Shown piece by piece: positions 35,411 to 46,509 of a stretch of 64,000 nucleotides of DNA. The position numbers were made by a program, and so were the translations under genes. The notes beneath the pieces were generated by a model. It saw nothing but the letters and a program-made list of their open reading frames with translations, made no database searches and had not been told where the DNA came from. How positions within the stretch are numbered: the first letter of the stretch is position 1; each line of letters starts with the position of its first letter. Origin of the DNA: Anticarsia gemmatalis (lineage: Eukaryota; Arthropoda; Insecta; Lepidoptera; Erebidae); assembly GCF_050436995.1 (NCBI RefSeq), contig NC_134763.1:9481001-9545000 (forward strand), read 5' to 3'.

Positions 35411-36802
35411 TTGTTTGGAAATTTTTGAGGTATTTATTTTAGATATAGACACCGTTTTTTGGTAGGAGGTATTGATATAAAATTTGGTTGGAGAGTTTAG
35501 TTGACTGGTTGTGTTAAAATAAAAGACTTTCGGTTACTGTTGGTATGCACATAAAAAGTATTTTCTAACCTTTACGTCATTGTGCATTTTTTTACTATAT
35601 ACTAAAGAAGGGAATGTGTGTGTTATCGTCTATATAATAATATTGATATTTTTTTGTGGCATTCTAAACACCAAACACGCTATTCTTCTTTTTTTTATTA
35701 AAGGACTTAACTTAAACATATATTAATCTTTTTAATGAGAATTATCTTATCTATATCACACATTTCGTTCTTCAATCTCATTTCACCTCATCATTCAATC
35801 TTCACAAATCCCTACACAACGAATCAATAACTAGTTAGAACATAGCCAATTAGTAATCCTGTACTAAAAATGCATCAAAGTAGCAGAGACAGGCAGTACA
35901 AACAATTTACTAAGACCGACGCACCTCTAATAGGAATTAGGCACGCCGGTCCGTCCTAATTGGGGCTCCGAACACCGATGTGTGGTGTCGGATGCATGCG
36001 GGTGACATACGGACAGACAAGAGAGCTGTAGACGCCAAATAGATATGTTTTTGATGATAAATTTCCTTGTAATAAACGAAAAGGTTCCTTTGAATTCATC
36101 TTTTGCATAAACAAAGATATATATTATGTTTATTAAGTGCACATAGCAATACATATCCTTAGTACTTATCATTGTTTTTGGGCGGATCGGCCGGCATAGT
36201 ACCTGCGTTATCGGTCTATCTGTTTTCAGGGCGCGCCGCGAGAAGGCCCTTTTCATGCACTTCAAAAGTCCTTATTACTACCTGTACAACACAATGCTAA
36301 TGATAGGTATAAATATAATTAGGCACATTAATAAATAGGTATGCATCATGTCTTTATTACAGAGATTTAGTTTATGAATAAGGTTATCCGCAAACAATAA
36401 ACATGTTTTTTAATATATGTGATAAAACTGTCCAATCATGAATTGAAACTGTTCATAGTTTTTTCTTTATAATTGTACAAACCATTGAACTAGTTCCACG
36501 TAAAGGTCTATTTTCCTAGGACAGTAATTGTTTACGTTAATTATTAATTTTAATACTGTAACAGCTGAATTACAGGAAGTAAGTTTATTACATTTCAGGT
36601 GAAATACAAAACTGTGTGAATTAACACGAATAAATGTCGAATATGGATTTTGATAATAAAAATGGTATTCTATAGTCCATCAGTTATATAATATAAAATA
36701 AAACAGTTATATTGTTAACCATATATAATATTTATTTCCGTGAATTACGAGTATCTTTATTTGAAATCAGTAAGCATAAAGTAACTAAAAAATCTACTAG
36801 CA
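35411..36802. other. No recognisable gene; two GC-richer patches
   Basis: A 112-codon minus-strand frame (35927-36265) spans two GC-richer patches at about 35935-36010 and 36180-36250 ('GGCGGATCGGCCGGCATAGT', 'AGGGCGCGCCGCGAGAAGG'). I recognise no domain. It could be a chance frame over conserved non-coding DNA, and it is the non-repeat frame that I would check first. Confidence 0.4.
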
Positions 36803-36954
36803 GTACCTCGATTCTCTACCACTATCGACTACCGACAACCGGCTAGCTCTGACGGGCGTCGTCGTAGGAAACATTTTGGCAGTACATTCGAAATGTCAAA
36901 ATGTCAATAGCTAGCCGGTTGTCGGTAGTCGATAGTGGTAGAGAATCGAGGTAC
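36803..36954. mobile_element. M1 MITE with perfect 46-bp inverted repeats
   Basis: The arms 36803-36848 and 36909-36954 are exact reverse complements by eye, beginning GTACCTCGATTCTCTACC. The interior (60 bp) has 'GACGGGCGTC', 'GTAGGAAACATTTTGGCAGT' and 'AAATGTCAAAATGTCAATAG'. If the element proper starts at CCTCG, a TA flanks it on both sides, as in Tc1/mariner-type insertions. It cannot encode a transposase. The intact arms make it the youngest M1 copy here. Confidence 0.88.
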
Positions 36955-37469
36955 AGGTCTGGGTTAATATCGTCCTATCTCGGTATTGTTGATACGTTGT
37001 GACGTCATGTGACTTTAGAACTCATGTGTGTGAAGGGGCTAATGTATCACCGTCATTTTTTAAGTAAGGAAAATTTGCATACGTACTAAATGGTTTTCTA
37101 TAAAACAGTCTCGAAATTATACTTGAAGTAATATAAATTATTTTTAAATTATAGTTTGAAAAGTATAACTATTTTTGTAATTATAGTTTGAATAGTATAA
37201 ATATTTAACTTGGTTGTTATTCTATAGTTTTCGAAATATAGCAATAAAATATGCCGTGTTTCTGTTCCGATGAACCGTGTGTCAGATCAAACTGACTAAT
37301 GCATGTAGGCAGTTCAGTCTAGGATTCGAATACGAAAGCAAAATATCACTAAAATATATATTTTCTTGTGTTACTGAACTGAGAGATATCTCCGTAGGGA
37401 ATCGAACTTCATAGCTGCTAGTGAATAAAGTTTATTTTGATGTGTCGTATATTTCAGATGAAAACTAAT
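36955..37469. other. No gene; one CRE-type palindrome
   Basis: AT-rich spacer. TGACGTCA occurs at 37000-37007, followed at once by an E-box-like CATGTG. Confidence 0.4.
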
Positions 37470-37690
37470 TATACATACATAAAATCACGCCTTCTTCCCA
37501 AAGATAGGGTATACACCAACGCCAGTTCGTTCAATCCTTACAGACTTCTTTTGCTTCACTCACATCCATATATTTTGTCATACAGGACCGCCGGCTACGA
37601 GTACCTCTGCACCTAATCTTTTTGCAAAAGATCACCGATATGATCTGTGCATATCTTTCTAGAGCGTTCCCTCCCGGCGTTTCCATTAAC
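37470..37690. repeat. Dispersed repeat family R1, longest copy
   Basis: 'ATCACGCCTTCTTCCCAAAG', 'AGGACCGCCGGCTACGAGTA' and 'GCAAAAGATCACCGATATGA' are shared with the R1 stretch at 25306-25450. Type not established. Confidence 0.55.
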
Positions 37691-38890
37691 GTCAGTTCCA
37701 TTTATTTAATGTAAACATAGTTTTGAAAATTTATTGATTGTATCGACTATGGACTTGTGCCCAAAAAGCATTGGTGTACTCGTATGAGAGGGCGAAATTT
37801 TCTACCACAATGCTATCACTGCTGCAAAGCATTACTAAACAAGAAATACCTCTAATATTTCATAAAAATACATTCTTGCAGTTTTACATTAAAGCAAGAA
37901 CCTTAACCAAGACTTGTAAAGTAAAAAACAAGAAACCTTTTAACTGTTATATAAGTTATAAGCGGAACAAGAGAGTGGGCTTACAAAGAATTAATTTCTA
38001 GCAGAATGAGCTCAAATAAGTGTGCAACTAATCTACGGTATTTGCCTTTAAGGCTTTTGATATTATTGTTGCTTTATAATGTTATATCGCACTTGTATTA
38101 TAAAGTATAGAGGAGATTTGGAGATGTAAGATTACTAATAATAATAATTACAGTGTTTCAAGGCAAAAATTTGGTCATTCTTTTTAAAAAAAATTCAAAG
38201 TTGCACTTATTTCTTAAATAAATATCGGTCTATAAAAATAAATTATGTTTTTTTTATTAATTTTACCTGAAACTGTATATGATATGATACCAAGTAATTT
38301 GGAATGAAATAAAAAAATACTCCTCTACTGAATATAATGAAGACTGGCTTTTAAGTGAACCATGCTGCCAACGGTATTGTTACTACCTTTGCATACCTAG
38401 AAAGAACAGATTTCCATGCGTAATAGATTTGACTTGACCCTATCCTTTACCATTAAAGTAAAAGGAAATATCAAAAATTTATTAATCATCCTAATTTTGA
38501 GTCCTCAATTACTTTGGAGCTTGCACTTCTGTCTCTGCTTGTATAATCATCAATAACAATGTCGTAAATTATTCAAGTGTTAGTGTTAATCTCTCGCCTA
38601 GTTTGTGAGGTATTTTTACGTGCAGTTACAATAAACACAGCGGTTACGTTGATTCGCGCGCCGCGTAATTTCCGACCCTCTACAGCTTACAGCCTTCCTG
38701 TGTCGGTGGACAGTTAAGTGTTGAGCGAACAGCGATGAAATACTAAGCAATAACGTCTTACTTACCTTTGAAATGATAGACAAAACTAGCTTTTTGTTCG
38801 CGTGGAGTTTTAACCTCTCCGGTATAGTATTTTTTAAATACTCTGTAAGTGCTCCCCCGCACTTTCCAAGGAGCATATGTACAATGTACA
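37691..38890. other. No recognisable gene
   Basis: An 87-codon plus-strand frame (37738-38001) and a 91-codon minus-strand frame (38616-38891) are present, without domains I know. The latter covers a GC-richer patch ('TTCGCGCGCCGCGTAATTTC', 38655-38675). Confidence 0.4.
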
Positions 38891-39001
38891 TGCCAAATTT
38901 TGCAGCATTTTGCGTTCAGTAGTTTCGGCTATACATTGTCTATTAGTCAGTCACTCAGTAACGGAAGAGTTTAATATTCATGATTGATATTACATATAGA
39001 T
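38891..39001 (+). mobile_element. LINE 3' tail fragment
   Basis: 'CCAAATTTTGCAGCATTTTG' followed by 'CGTTCAGTAGTTTCGGC', a 'GTCAGTCACTCAGT' block and 'ATTACATATAGAT' follows the usual order of a LINE 3' end. Confidence 0.55.
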
Positions 39002-39701
39002 TTTATGTTTTCTAACAGATGCGTGTTGTCTGATCGGGTTAGTCAGTTGGCGACCACGATTAGTGCACGCTGTGCCGCATCATCAGGGAATTAAAGGTAA
39101 GATGCATGAATGTGTTAATTCTTACGTTTGACGATAATGTTTGATTTTCGCATATTTTTTCAAGAAATCTTGTGCCCTATATAAACATTTCGCTTCAAGC
39201 CACATTCTGCTATACATATGTTCAGTTTTAGAGTCGGTCTATAAACTAGCTATCTGAAAAAACATTAAGGATTAGGATATATCCCCTCTCTTCTCTTATA
39301 CCTCCCACCAGCAGTCGACTTAGCCATTCACCGAGTCGGTCCTCTCCGCAATTTGGCCTATTGAATTCGGTCGTCGCACTGTTGCATCGTAAGCGCCTGT
39401 TACGCTTTATTTGCCTCTAAATAATTGCAGTATACATGTTTGTTGACTATTTTCACTAAAGCTTTGGCAGTCCGGTTATATTCAAAACTCTCTTCATGAC
39501 AGGTTTGTAGTAGCGCGATTTCTACGCTCGATACTATTGAGAACAAATCGTTCTACTTCAAAAAAAACTTGATAAACAAGTTTTTTTCACAGTCGGTGAC
39601 ATGAAATGAACTAACACGAAATGACTACAAATGAAATAAGCAGCGTTTGACCTTTAAAACTTTCTTAAAATAGTGAATAGATCAGATTTTGTGCAATTTT
39701 T
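39002..39701. other. Nothing recognisable
   Basis: Mixed-composition spacer before the large fold-back. A short perfect inverted repeat AAAAAAACTTG/CAAGTTTTTTT occurs at about 39561-39590. Confidence 0.4.
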
Positions 39702-40168
39702 ATCAAAAACATTCTGTAAAAAACCTCAAGTCTCGCCGTAAAAAGTTGTGAGATCTGTATAATACCAAGTCGATTAATCTATTTAGTCTCTACTTAAAGG
39801 ACCTTCTGTCTTAAGTTATTACGTATGTTATTATCATGCCAATTTAAAAAAAAAATACCTTTAAAACAAATAGACCGACCTGGCCATCGCATGATTTGAT
39901 TATTAGTATGTATCACACTACACAGCACGACGAGAAGTTAATGCTCCTGAAATGTTAATGGCGAATTTGTGTTTTTCTTGCGATGACCAAGTCGATCTAT
40001 TTGTTTTAAAGGAATTTTTTTTTTAAATTGGCATGATAATAACATACGTAATAACTTAAGACAGAAGGTCCTTTAAGTAGAGACTAAATAGATTAATCGA
40101 CTTGGTATTATACAGATCTCACAACTTTTTACGGCGAGACTTGAGGTTTTTTACAGAATGTTTTTGAT
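39702..40168. repeat. Large fold-back: 190-bp inverted arms, 87-bp spacer
   Basis: Arm 39702-39891 and arm 39979-40168 are reverse complements with only a handful of mismatches along 190 bp, starting ATCAAAAACATTCTG and ending near CATCGCA. The spacer is 87 bp. The arms have no open frame of note. A transcript through the locus would form a long, nearly perfect RNA hairpin. No target duplication is evident and no other copy is seen in the window. It may be a fold-back transposon or a local inverted duplication. Confidence 0.92.
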
Positions 40169-40499
40169 GGCATCTCACTTCTTTTTGTAGAGCGAACATA
40201 AGTCCAATTCAACATATTTTCCTATGGGAATGTTGTTCAGTTTCATGGGCTAAACACCCTTACCCACCCTATACCCCCTCCCGTTATGCCTCATATAGTA
40301 TTTACCTATTTACACCTATATATTTTATTTTCTACAGTAATAATAATTCATTAACTGCAAATGTAACCTTGTAATCTTATACATTTATATGGGATTACAA
40401 AGTTATTGTTGCAGTTGGTGTATTTAGAAAACTGGACCGAAATTAGAAAATATTAGATTTTTCCCATGATTAAGACACTAAACCCTATTCGTATTTATA
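40169..40499. other. Nothing recognisable
   Basis: Spacer with a C-rich patch (40245-40290, 'CACCCTTACCCACCCTATAC'). No gene seen. Confidence 0.4.
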
Positions 40500-40865
40500 A
40501 TTTTAAGCTTCTAAGTCTGCTAGAAGTACCTTAGACTTTTGATGATCGGTGAGTCAGTGAGTCAGTGAGTCAGTGAATCAGTGAGTGACAAAATTCAAAA
40601 TATTAACAAGTTGTCATTCTTAAACTACTGGTTCAAATTGACTGAAATTTTAAATATACCGTGTTTATACAATGACTGATTAGTTGCTGAAAATCCAGGC
40701 TTCTTGTTTTATCCACAACGAAATTATAGGGGTGTCAAAAATAGCCCGAATTGCTTCGAGAAAAGGATGTTACGGCCGTGCCGCTTTTTTTTGCTCGACT
40801 TGCGGGGGCACTTCCGTGCCCCCAGATATATAGCTACTTGGCTGTCGAAAGTTGATAGTTGGTAC
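40500..40865 (+). mobile_element. LINE-like 3' region with 8-bp repeats and GC hairpin
   Basis: Begins with 'TAGAAGTACCTTAGACTTTT', then (GTGAGTCA)n at 40548-40588, an AT-rich middle, 'AATTATAGGGGTGTCAAAAA' and 'CTTCGAGAAAAGGATGTTAC'. It ends around a perfect stem-loop, GGGGGCAC-TTCC-GTGCCCCC, at 40804-40823. I recall this order from moth and butterfly genomes as one repeat, of uncertain class. Frames on both strands (40704-40901 and 40724-40927) are products of the repeat. Confidence 0.6.
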
Positions 40866-42549
40866 TTGATAGAACAAATATATCCTTGGGTTACGATATA
40901 GTAGCTTTGCCATTTAGTTAACAACAATAAATCTTGCAGAAACCAAATACCTGTATCCAGACAGCAAAACCGGCCAAAAATGTATTCACATGTAACACAT
41001 TAAGCATCTTTCAAAAATAAAACATACTGAAATACACTGTTCATGAATTAAGCTGAAATTGCTCATAAAAATCCGATACGAAGAATAACTGAACTCATAC
41101 AAAATTACAAATGAAATGTAATTAATTACGCAAAATATCGCGTTACCATTAAAGAACGTAACGTAATTACGTCTAGGTACCCGACTTATGAACACTGAGT
41201 CTGTGAAATTGACGTATGTTGAGGTCTACGTAAGTTGAGTCCTTATAGTTATGCTTCTGGTACTCGGTACCTTGTTTATAGAGTTAACGAAATATGATTA
41301 CTTTGTGTGGACTAAAACTGTAATATACAAAAATCTAGTAGTTGTTAATTTATTATGTCAAGAAGAACATTATATTAAGGTAATTGAGAAATGATGTCAA
41401 TTTTTTAAGCAATAACAATCTTTATCGTTATTCACACAAAAAATTACAAATACAAATCAAATTTTCCATACAAATTTTAGATTCCACAAAATCTTTAACA
41501 GCAAAATTTCATAATTATACTCCGATTTTTATTGCTACAATATTTACAACGTCGTCACTCGAGATACCGTAACTCAATTCGTATAAAAGATTGGATTTTA
41601 AAATTTATCGTAGAGTATGGTCGGACTATTGTACTGGGCAATTTCTGATTTCAATTAAAGTTTCAATATATGGTAATGAATCATGGGGAATATTGTAAAA
41701 GCTGGGCCGTTTTCATTATTAATTCCTAGTTGGACAATATTAAGGGGAGGTTTTCAGTGGAAATGTAATTGTGCAATTAATAATTTGGAGATATTTTTCA
41801 ATTTGTTACTAGAAGTAGTAACTTTGAAGTTTGGTCGTTTGATTTGAATTTGGCTTAGAACTATTGTGTAGCTTTGACGATTTTAACAAGCCTCTTCAAT
41901 TGTTATTGAGTAATTGTTTCAACATAAATACGAGAGAAACAAGCTAGCTTTACTGGGTCCTATGTCTTCGGTTATCTTCAAACAGAATATCATTAAAATC
42001 GGTTCGACGACCTAGTGATTAAAACGTTAAAGGCAGAATCATGTATTTTTGGCATTATATTATTGTTATATATTTTTTATAACGCTAATCCAAACTCGAT
42101 ACTTACACAAGTACCCGTACACTATAAAAAATCATCAAATAAAACTTACAGTCCAGTTTTCAATATTAAACTAAGTGAAACAATAATGATCATAGCTAAG
42201 TTTCACAGTTGAAACACATAAACACGTAGAAGGAAACACGTCTCTACAATTCAGAATGGTTTACGATACTGGACAGAGCATATAGCAGCGTAATTTATAC
42301 CTTTGTTTATTACAACTAAATATACTTGATACATTGTGGCTGTTTGTATGATTTATGTACTCAAGAACATATAGTCATAATTGGGTAGTTGCCTGGGTTA
42401 ACGAAAAATGATTTAACTCGTACTCGTAAAAGGTTTATCTAAAATGCTCAGGCTATGTAGTTTTTTTCGTAAATAACGTTGAAATTTTAATTATTACAGA
42501 CCGAAACATTTTATTAGACACTCATTTAATATCAACGAATATCTGCAAT
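40866..42549. other. No recognisable gene; possible old LINE tail
   Basis: AT-rich DNA. 'GGGTCCTATGTCTTCGGTTA' and 'AATATCATTAAAATCGGTTC' (about 41955-42010) are probably a decayed LINE 3' end. Short open frames show no domain. Confidence 0.4.
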
Positions 42550-42561
42550 AGTGACGTCACT
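42550..42561. promoter_or_regulatory. Perfect CRE-type palindrome
   Basis: AGTGACGTCACT is a 12-bp perfect palindrome containing the CRE octamer TGACGTCA. The same octamer is at 22935 and 37000. Roughly one is expected by chance in a sequence this size, so function is unproven. Confidence 0.2.
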
Positions 42562-44121
42562 ACGTCGTATTTCTATACTAAAATGTGTTTTTGACATTTC
42601 ATAAAGAGAAGCTGATTTGACTGGTAGGCAACTACCGTATTGCTTTAAGTAGAGCTAGATAATGGTATACGCCTATTATTTTAGTTTTAGCTCCGACCAT
42701 TTAGTGACGTGTGAATGAAAAAAGTAAAGTTTTAAGGTATTGTAGCAAGTCGCGAAATGATTAAAAATATTTTTTTTATTACGTGCGTAGGCGGCTACCA
42801 CTGCTCAACCCACGCTCGGAGCCGCAGCTGACGTTTATAATGCGTCATGTGACTCTCTGAGGCATTTAACGAATTATCGACTGAGAAGAAATAATTCACG
42901 AAAGTTAGCGTGTTTTTATTTATGTACTATAGTTTTTCCTTTATTTACTGTCCATATTATACGTCCATCTATTCTTTATTACAATGTGTAAGTTGATATC
43001 TACATCTGTTACGATTTCAAGTCAAAGAAATTAAGCATTGAAATACACAGTTGAAGATCCGGGAATCACATTTGAGTTACCTTTGCCAAAAATCACTGTT
43101 TTAGCAGCTGAGATTGGGAATGAAAATTAGTATGAAAGCAAAACAGCGTATGTCAGCTAGTAGAAATTCATAGTAATCAATACTTTTGAAACCCTAGTTT
43201 TAAAAATCTTAAGTGATCTAAAGTATGACACATTTACAGTTTAAAATACCGTAAATTTTATCAAGTATGTTCAGGCAAAATAGATCATTTTTTCATTGAA
43301 ACAAGAGCTATGTACAACCGAAGAAAAGATAGTTAAATAGACAAGTAACTATGCGAAAAATACAAAGATTTTACCTAAATATTGTTACAATAGAACAATG
43401 CTTATATTATCTGTTTTTTTGCCAATTCCTCGAACTACCCACTACCCAGCTTTATGTGTACATATGTGGAAATATTTATTTTGCTTTTGAAGTTTCAAAT
43501 CCCGATCTGACTGGACTTACATGGAAGCTGGAGTTCCGAGAACAACCGTCACTCAATTTCCACAATTCAGATGTCTGTAGTTAAAACTAAACGGTGCTCT
43601 ACATGTTGTTTGAAGTGAACTTTGTTCGTGTGACCTTTCGATTGAGTTGCTTTGGTCGTTATGTGCTGAAAAATTGTAAAACTTATTAATTATAGCAATA
43701 TAATAATTCTTTGTATGGTTAGAAAAATAGACCGTGTCGTTTTTTTCGAGTACCTTAACAGCTATGAGAACAATTGTGAAGTGGTCTTTTATTTTAGTTG
43801 TCAAGAACGCAAAAAATAGATACATGTGACTTAGGACAGAAATGACGAAACCACGACGGCTAGCATCAAAGAATAGAGTAATATGAGATCTTTCAGAAGG
43901 GTTGTCCTTTCTTAGGTCTCATATTGTTATACAATATATTTTTAAAACTAAAAATAAAAATGTAAGCCACAATTATAGCTGCAGAATATAATATTACAAA
44001 AATATCAAATAAAACTTGACTTACACTTCAAAAAACATGCTCAATATTTAAAACCTCTTCCCCTTAACGCACAGCTGTGATATCGAAAGAATCGGAACCA
44101 TCGCGTGTTAAACGGTATTAT
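42562..44121. other. No gene; GC-rich island at 42780-42870
   Basis: The island reads 'GCGTAGGCGGCTACCACTGC', 'CCACGCTCGGAGCCGCAGCT' and 'AATGCGTCATGTGACTCTC', and resembles the other isolated GC-rich blocks. The rest is AT-rich. A 77-codon plus (43351-43584) and a 90-codon minus frame (43553-43825) have no recognisable domain. Confidence 0.4.
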
Positions 44122-44208
44122 AATCTGTAGACTTCATACAACTTCAAACACACCACTTCATACATGTCTGACTTCATACAATGTGAATTACGTCATTGAT
44201 ACGACTGT
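44122..44208 (+). repeat. Left half of a repeat split by the 2-kb element
   Basis: 'CTGTAGACTTCATACA', 'ACATGTCTGACTTCATACAA' and 'TCATTGATACGACTGT' continue on the far side of the element at 46419 ('TTCTATGTCGATTGTGTTGG' after one base). The uninterrupted equivalent is 46741-46862. Confidence 0.8.
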
Positions 44209-44873
44209 CCCAACTAGCACACAAGCTGCTTATACAGTCGTTATACAGCCTGATAGTTGCATAAGAGTCGTTCAAATGCTGTACAATTCTCTATAAGTTG
44301 TATACTAGCTATTTAAAAAACCCTTTAACAGCTAGGCGGGACAGTAGCCGTTTAGTAGGAAACTAATGACTTATAGTGATATATGAGCATGTAATTGCAT
44401 CGCTAGACAGCCTAGGGAAGTATAACTGAGTTAATGAAATCTTCTATAACACCGTTAACTGTATAAGGGGACTTTAGGAGATAAAGGAGTTTAAACGGAG
44501 TTATGCGTTGCGCTTATAGCGCTCAAGAGCGTAAATAAGCTTTTTGTAATGCCTTAGGTTCTATAACAGATTTTTTTAGGGCTAGTGTATTACTCATCTA
44601 TAAAAGAGTTGCGTAGGTCTTTAATAGCGCCTTGAGCGTTATATCAGATATTTATATGGCTTCTGTACGGCAAATAGATGTATAAGGTATCATTCGAAAC
44701 ATTTTTACAGCCATGGGGATTACAAAATTATGTTAAGCACCTAAAGCGCTATAACCGAGTAATATACCTTTATACTAAAGCTTAAAATTATTATCATAAT
44801 ATATTTACATAGGTGCAGTGGTGGTTCTGTCTGTCAACTGTTTTTAAAGAATAAATATTATAAAATAAAATAA

Positions 44874-45354
44874 AATAAATAAAATAAATAAAATAAATAA
44901 AATAAATAAAATAAATAAAATAAATAAAATAAATAAAATAAATAAAATAAATAAAATAAATAAAATAAATAAAATAAATAAAATAAATAAAATAAATAAA
45001 ATAAATAAAATAAATAAAATAAATAAAATAAATAAAATAAATAAAATAAATAAAATAAATAAAATAAATAAAATAAATAAAATAAATAAAATAAATAAAA
45101 TAAATAAAATAAATAAAATAAATAAAATAAATAAAATAAATAAAATAAATAAAATAAATAAAATAAATAAAATAAATAAAATAAATAAAATAAATAAAAT
45201 AAATAAAATAAATAAAATAAATAAAATAAATAAAATAAATAAAATAAATAAAATAAATAAAATAAATAAAATAAATAAAATAAATAAAATAAATAAAATA
45301 AATAAAATAAATAAAATAAATAAAATAAATAAAATAAATAAAATAAATAAAATA
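44874..45354. repeat. (AAATAAAAT)n, 9-bp period microsatellite
   Basis: About 53 units of alternating AAAAT and AAAT, giving a strict 9-bp period. Read on the minus strand it makes a false 192-residue frame with a three-residue period. It starts with a few 5-bp units, as in copy 1. Confidence 0.97.
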
Positions 45355-46039
45355 AAAAAAAATGATTTTCAAACTATTTTAATATTCAACGACTGACCCC
45401 TAAAAGTACGAGTAAAATGCTGGTGTGCGACCAAAACAATTATATTGAAGCACTCCTATGCCACAACTGCAGAACCTTGAGGTCTACAACAGCAAACACT
45501 AGAGCCTTTGTACAGCTTAAGGCGCTAGAGCAGATGTAACCAACTCTGAGAGCTGCTTGATCGAGACGCCATTATAGCATTTGGTAAACATATTTTTTGA
45601 GGTTATTACGATCTTTTGAAGATCATATAAATCTATAGCCTGGTAACGTTAACATAATTAAAATCATTTTTATTACCTATAACCCTAATTAAATTATCTG
45701 TAACCCTCAAAGTCTTATTTATGTTCAAAATACAATTTCCAAATCCACATATCTATATAATTTTTGCACTTAAAACTGAATATTTTGAGGGCGCATGAAA
45801 ATATTGACGATAATATACATATATATTGACAGCAAACTGGAACTCGCACTTTCATATCACGTACACATAGAAATAAAAGCGATAGACTACTTGTTATTTT
45901 AATAATCCAATCCGTAAAAATAAAATGTCTCCTCATTTGTCACTGATGATTCATTTTAAAAAAATATATTTAGTTTACACCATAATAAAGCGACCATATT
46001 ACTAATTTAGAGCGTTAGCATTTATAACCGTTACACAGT

Positions 46040-46196
46040 AGCGCTAAAATAAGGTAAAGGTGGTATAATCGCGCTGCAAGAGCTTTTTCGAACGCTCGTG
46101 GCGCTAACCACCTCTGTACAACAGCTGGTAAGCGCCACGAAGCTGCGAAAAAGCTCTTGTAGCGCGATTATACCACCTTCATCTTATTTTAGCGCT
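46040..46196. repeat. Long palindrome in copy 2 of the 2-kb element
   Basis: Equivalent of 10630-10786, kept almost unchanged: AGCGCTAAAATAAGG pairs with its complement at the far end and the inner CGTGGCGCT/AGCGCCACG stem is present. Confidence 0.9.
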
Positions 46197-46418
46197 CCTG
46201 TATTACTACTATACTACGTACTATTATAATTACTATTTACGACCACTGTAGATCCAATGTCGAGCTATAAGCTGGACAGTATGGGCCTATTTGACGCTAC
46301 AAGAGATCTGTAGCCGCTTATAGAACCACTATACTTCTTACTAAGGAGCCTAAGGCGTTATAAAAATCCTTTAACCGGCCATTGTGCAGCTTGTTATAGC
46401 GCTTGTGTGCTAGTTGGG

Positions 46419-46500
46419 GTTCTATGTCGATTGTGTTGGAGTAATTTGTATGAAAGATCGTGTTTATAACCTGTAGACTTCATACACACCTAATTCATGT
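46419..46500 (+). repeat. Right half of the split repeat and start of next unit
   Basis: Continues the repeat interrupted at 44208 ('GTGTTGGAGTAATTTGTATG'), then restarts with 'CTGTAGACTTCATACA', so the units are arranged in tandem. Confidence 0.75.
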
Positions 46501-46509
46501 CTGAAGGCA

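Larger units (their letters stand above)
44209..46418. mobile_element. 2-kb non-autonomous inverted-repeat element, copy 2
   Basis: Same 18-bp ends as copy 1 (CCCAACTAGCACACAAGC at 44209-44226, complement at 46401-46418) and near-identical interior. The dinucleotide GT precedes it and follows it. Removing the element and one GT restores a sequence of the same length as the empty site near 46790-46830, with few mismatches, so GT is a 2-bp target duplication. It has no transposase. It lies in the same orientation as copy 1, about 35 kb away. Confidence 0.9.

Noticed and set aside
40804..40823. GC hairpin followed by A/T-rich DNA as a bacterial-type terminator
   Set aside because: No T-run follows and the sequence is a eukaryotic repeat; the hairpin belongs to the LINE-like unit.
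22935..42559. Three CRE octamers TGACGTCA (22935, 37000, 42552) as a regulatory set
   Set aside because: About one is expected by chance in this length; three scattered sites with no nearby promoter are weak.
44794..45372. 192-codon minus-strand open frame, longest in the window
   Set aside because: It is the 9-bp-period microsatellite translated as a three-residue repeat.
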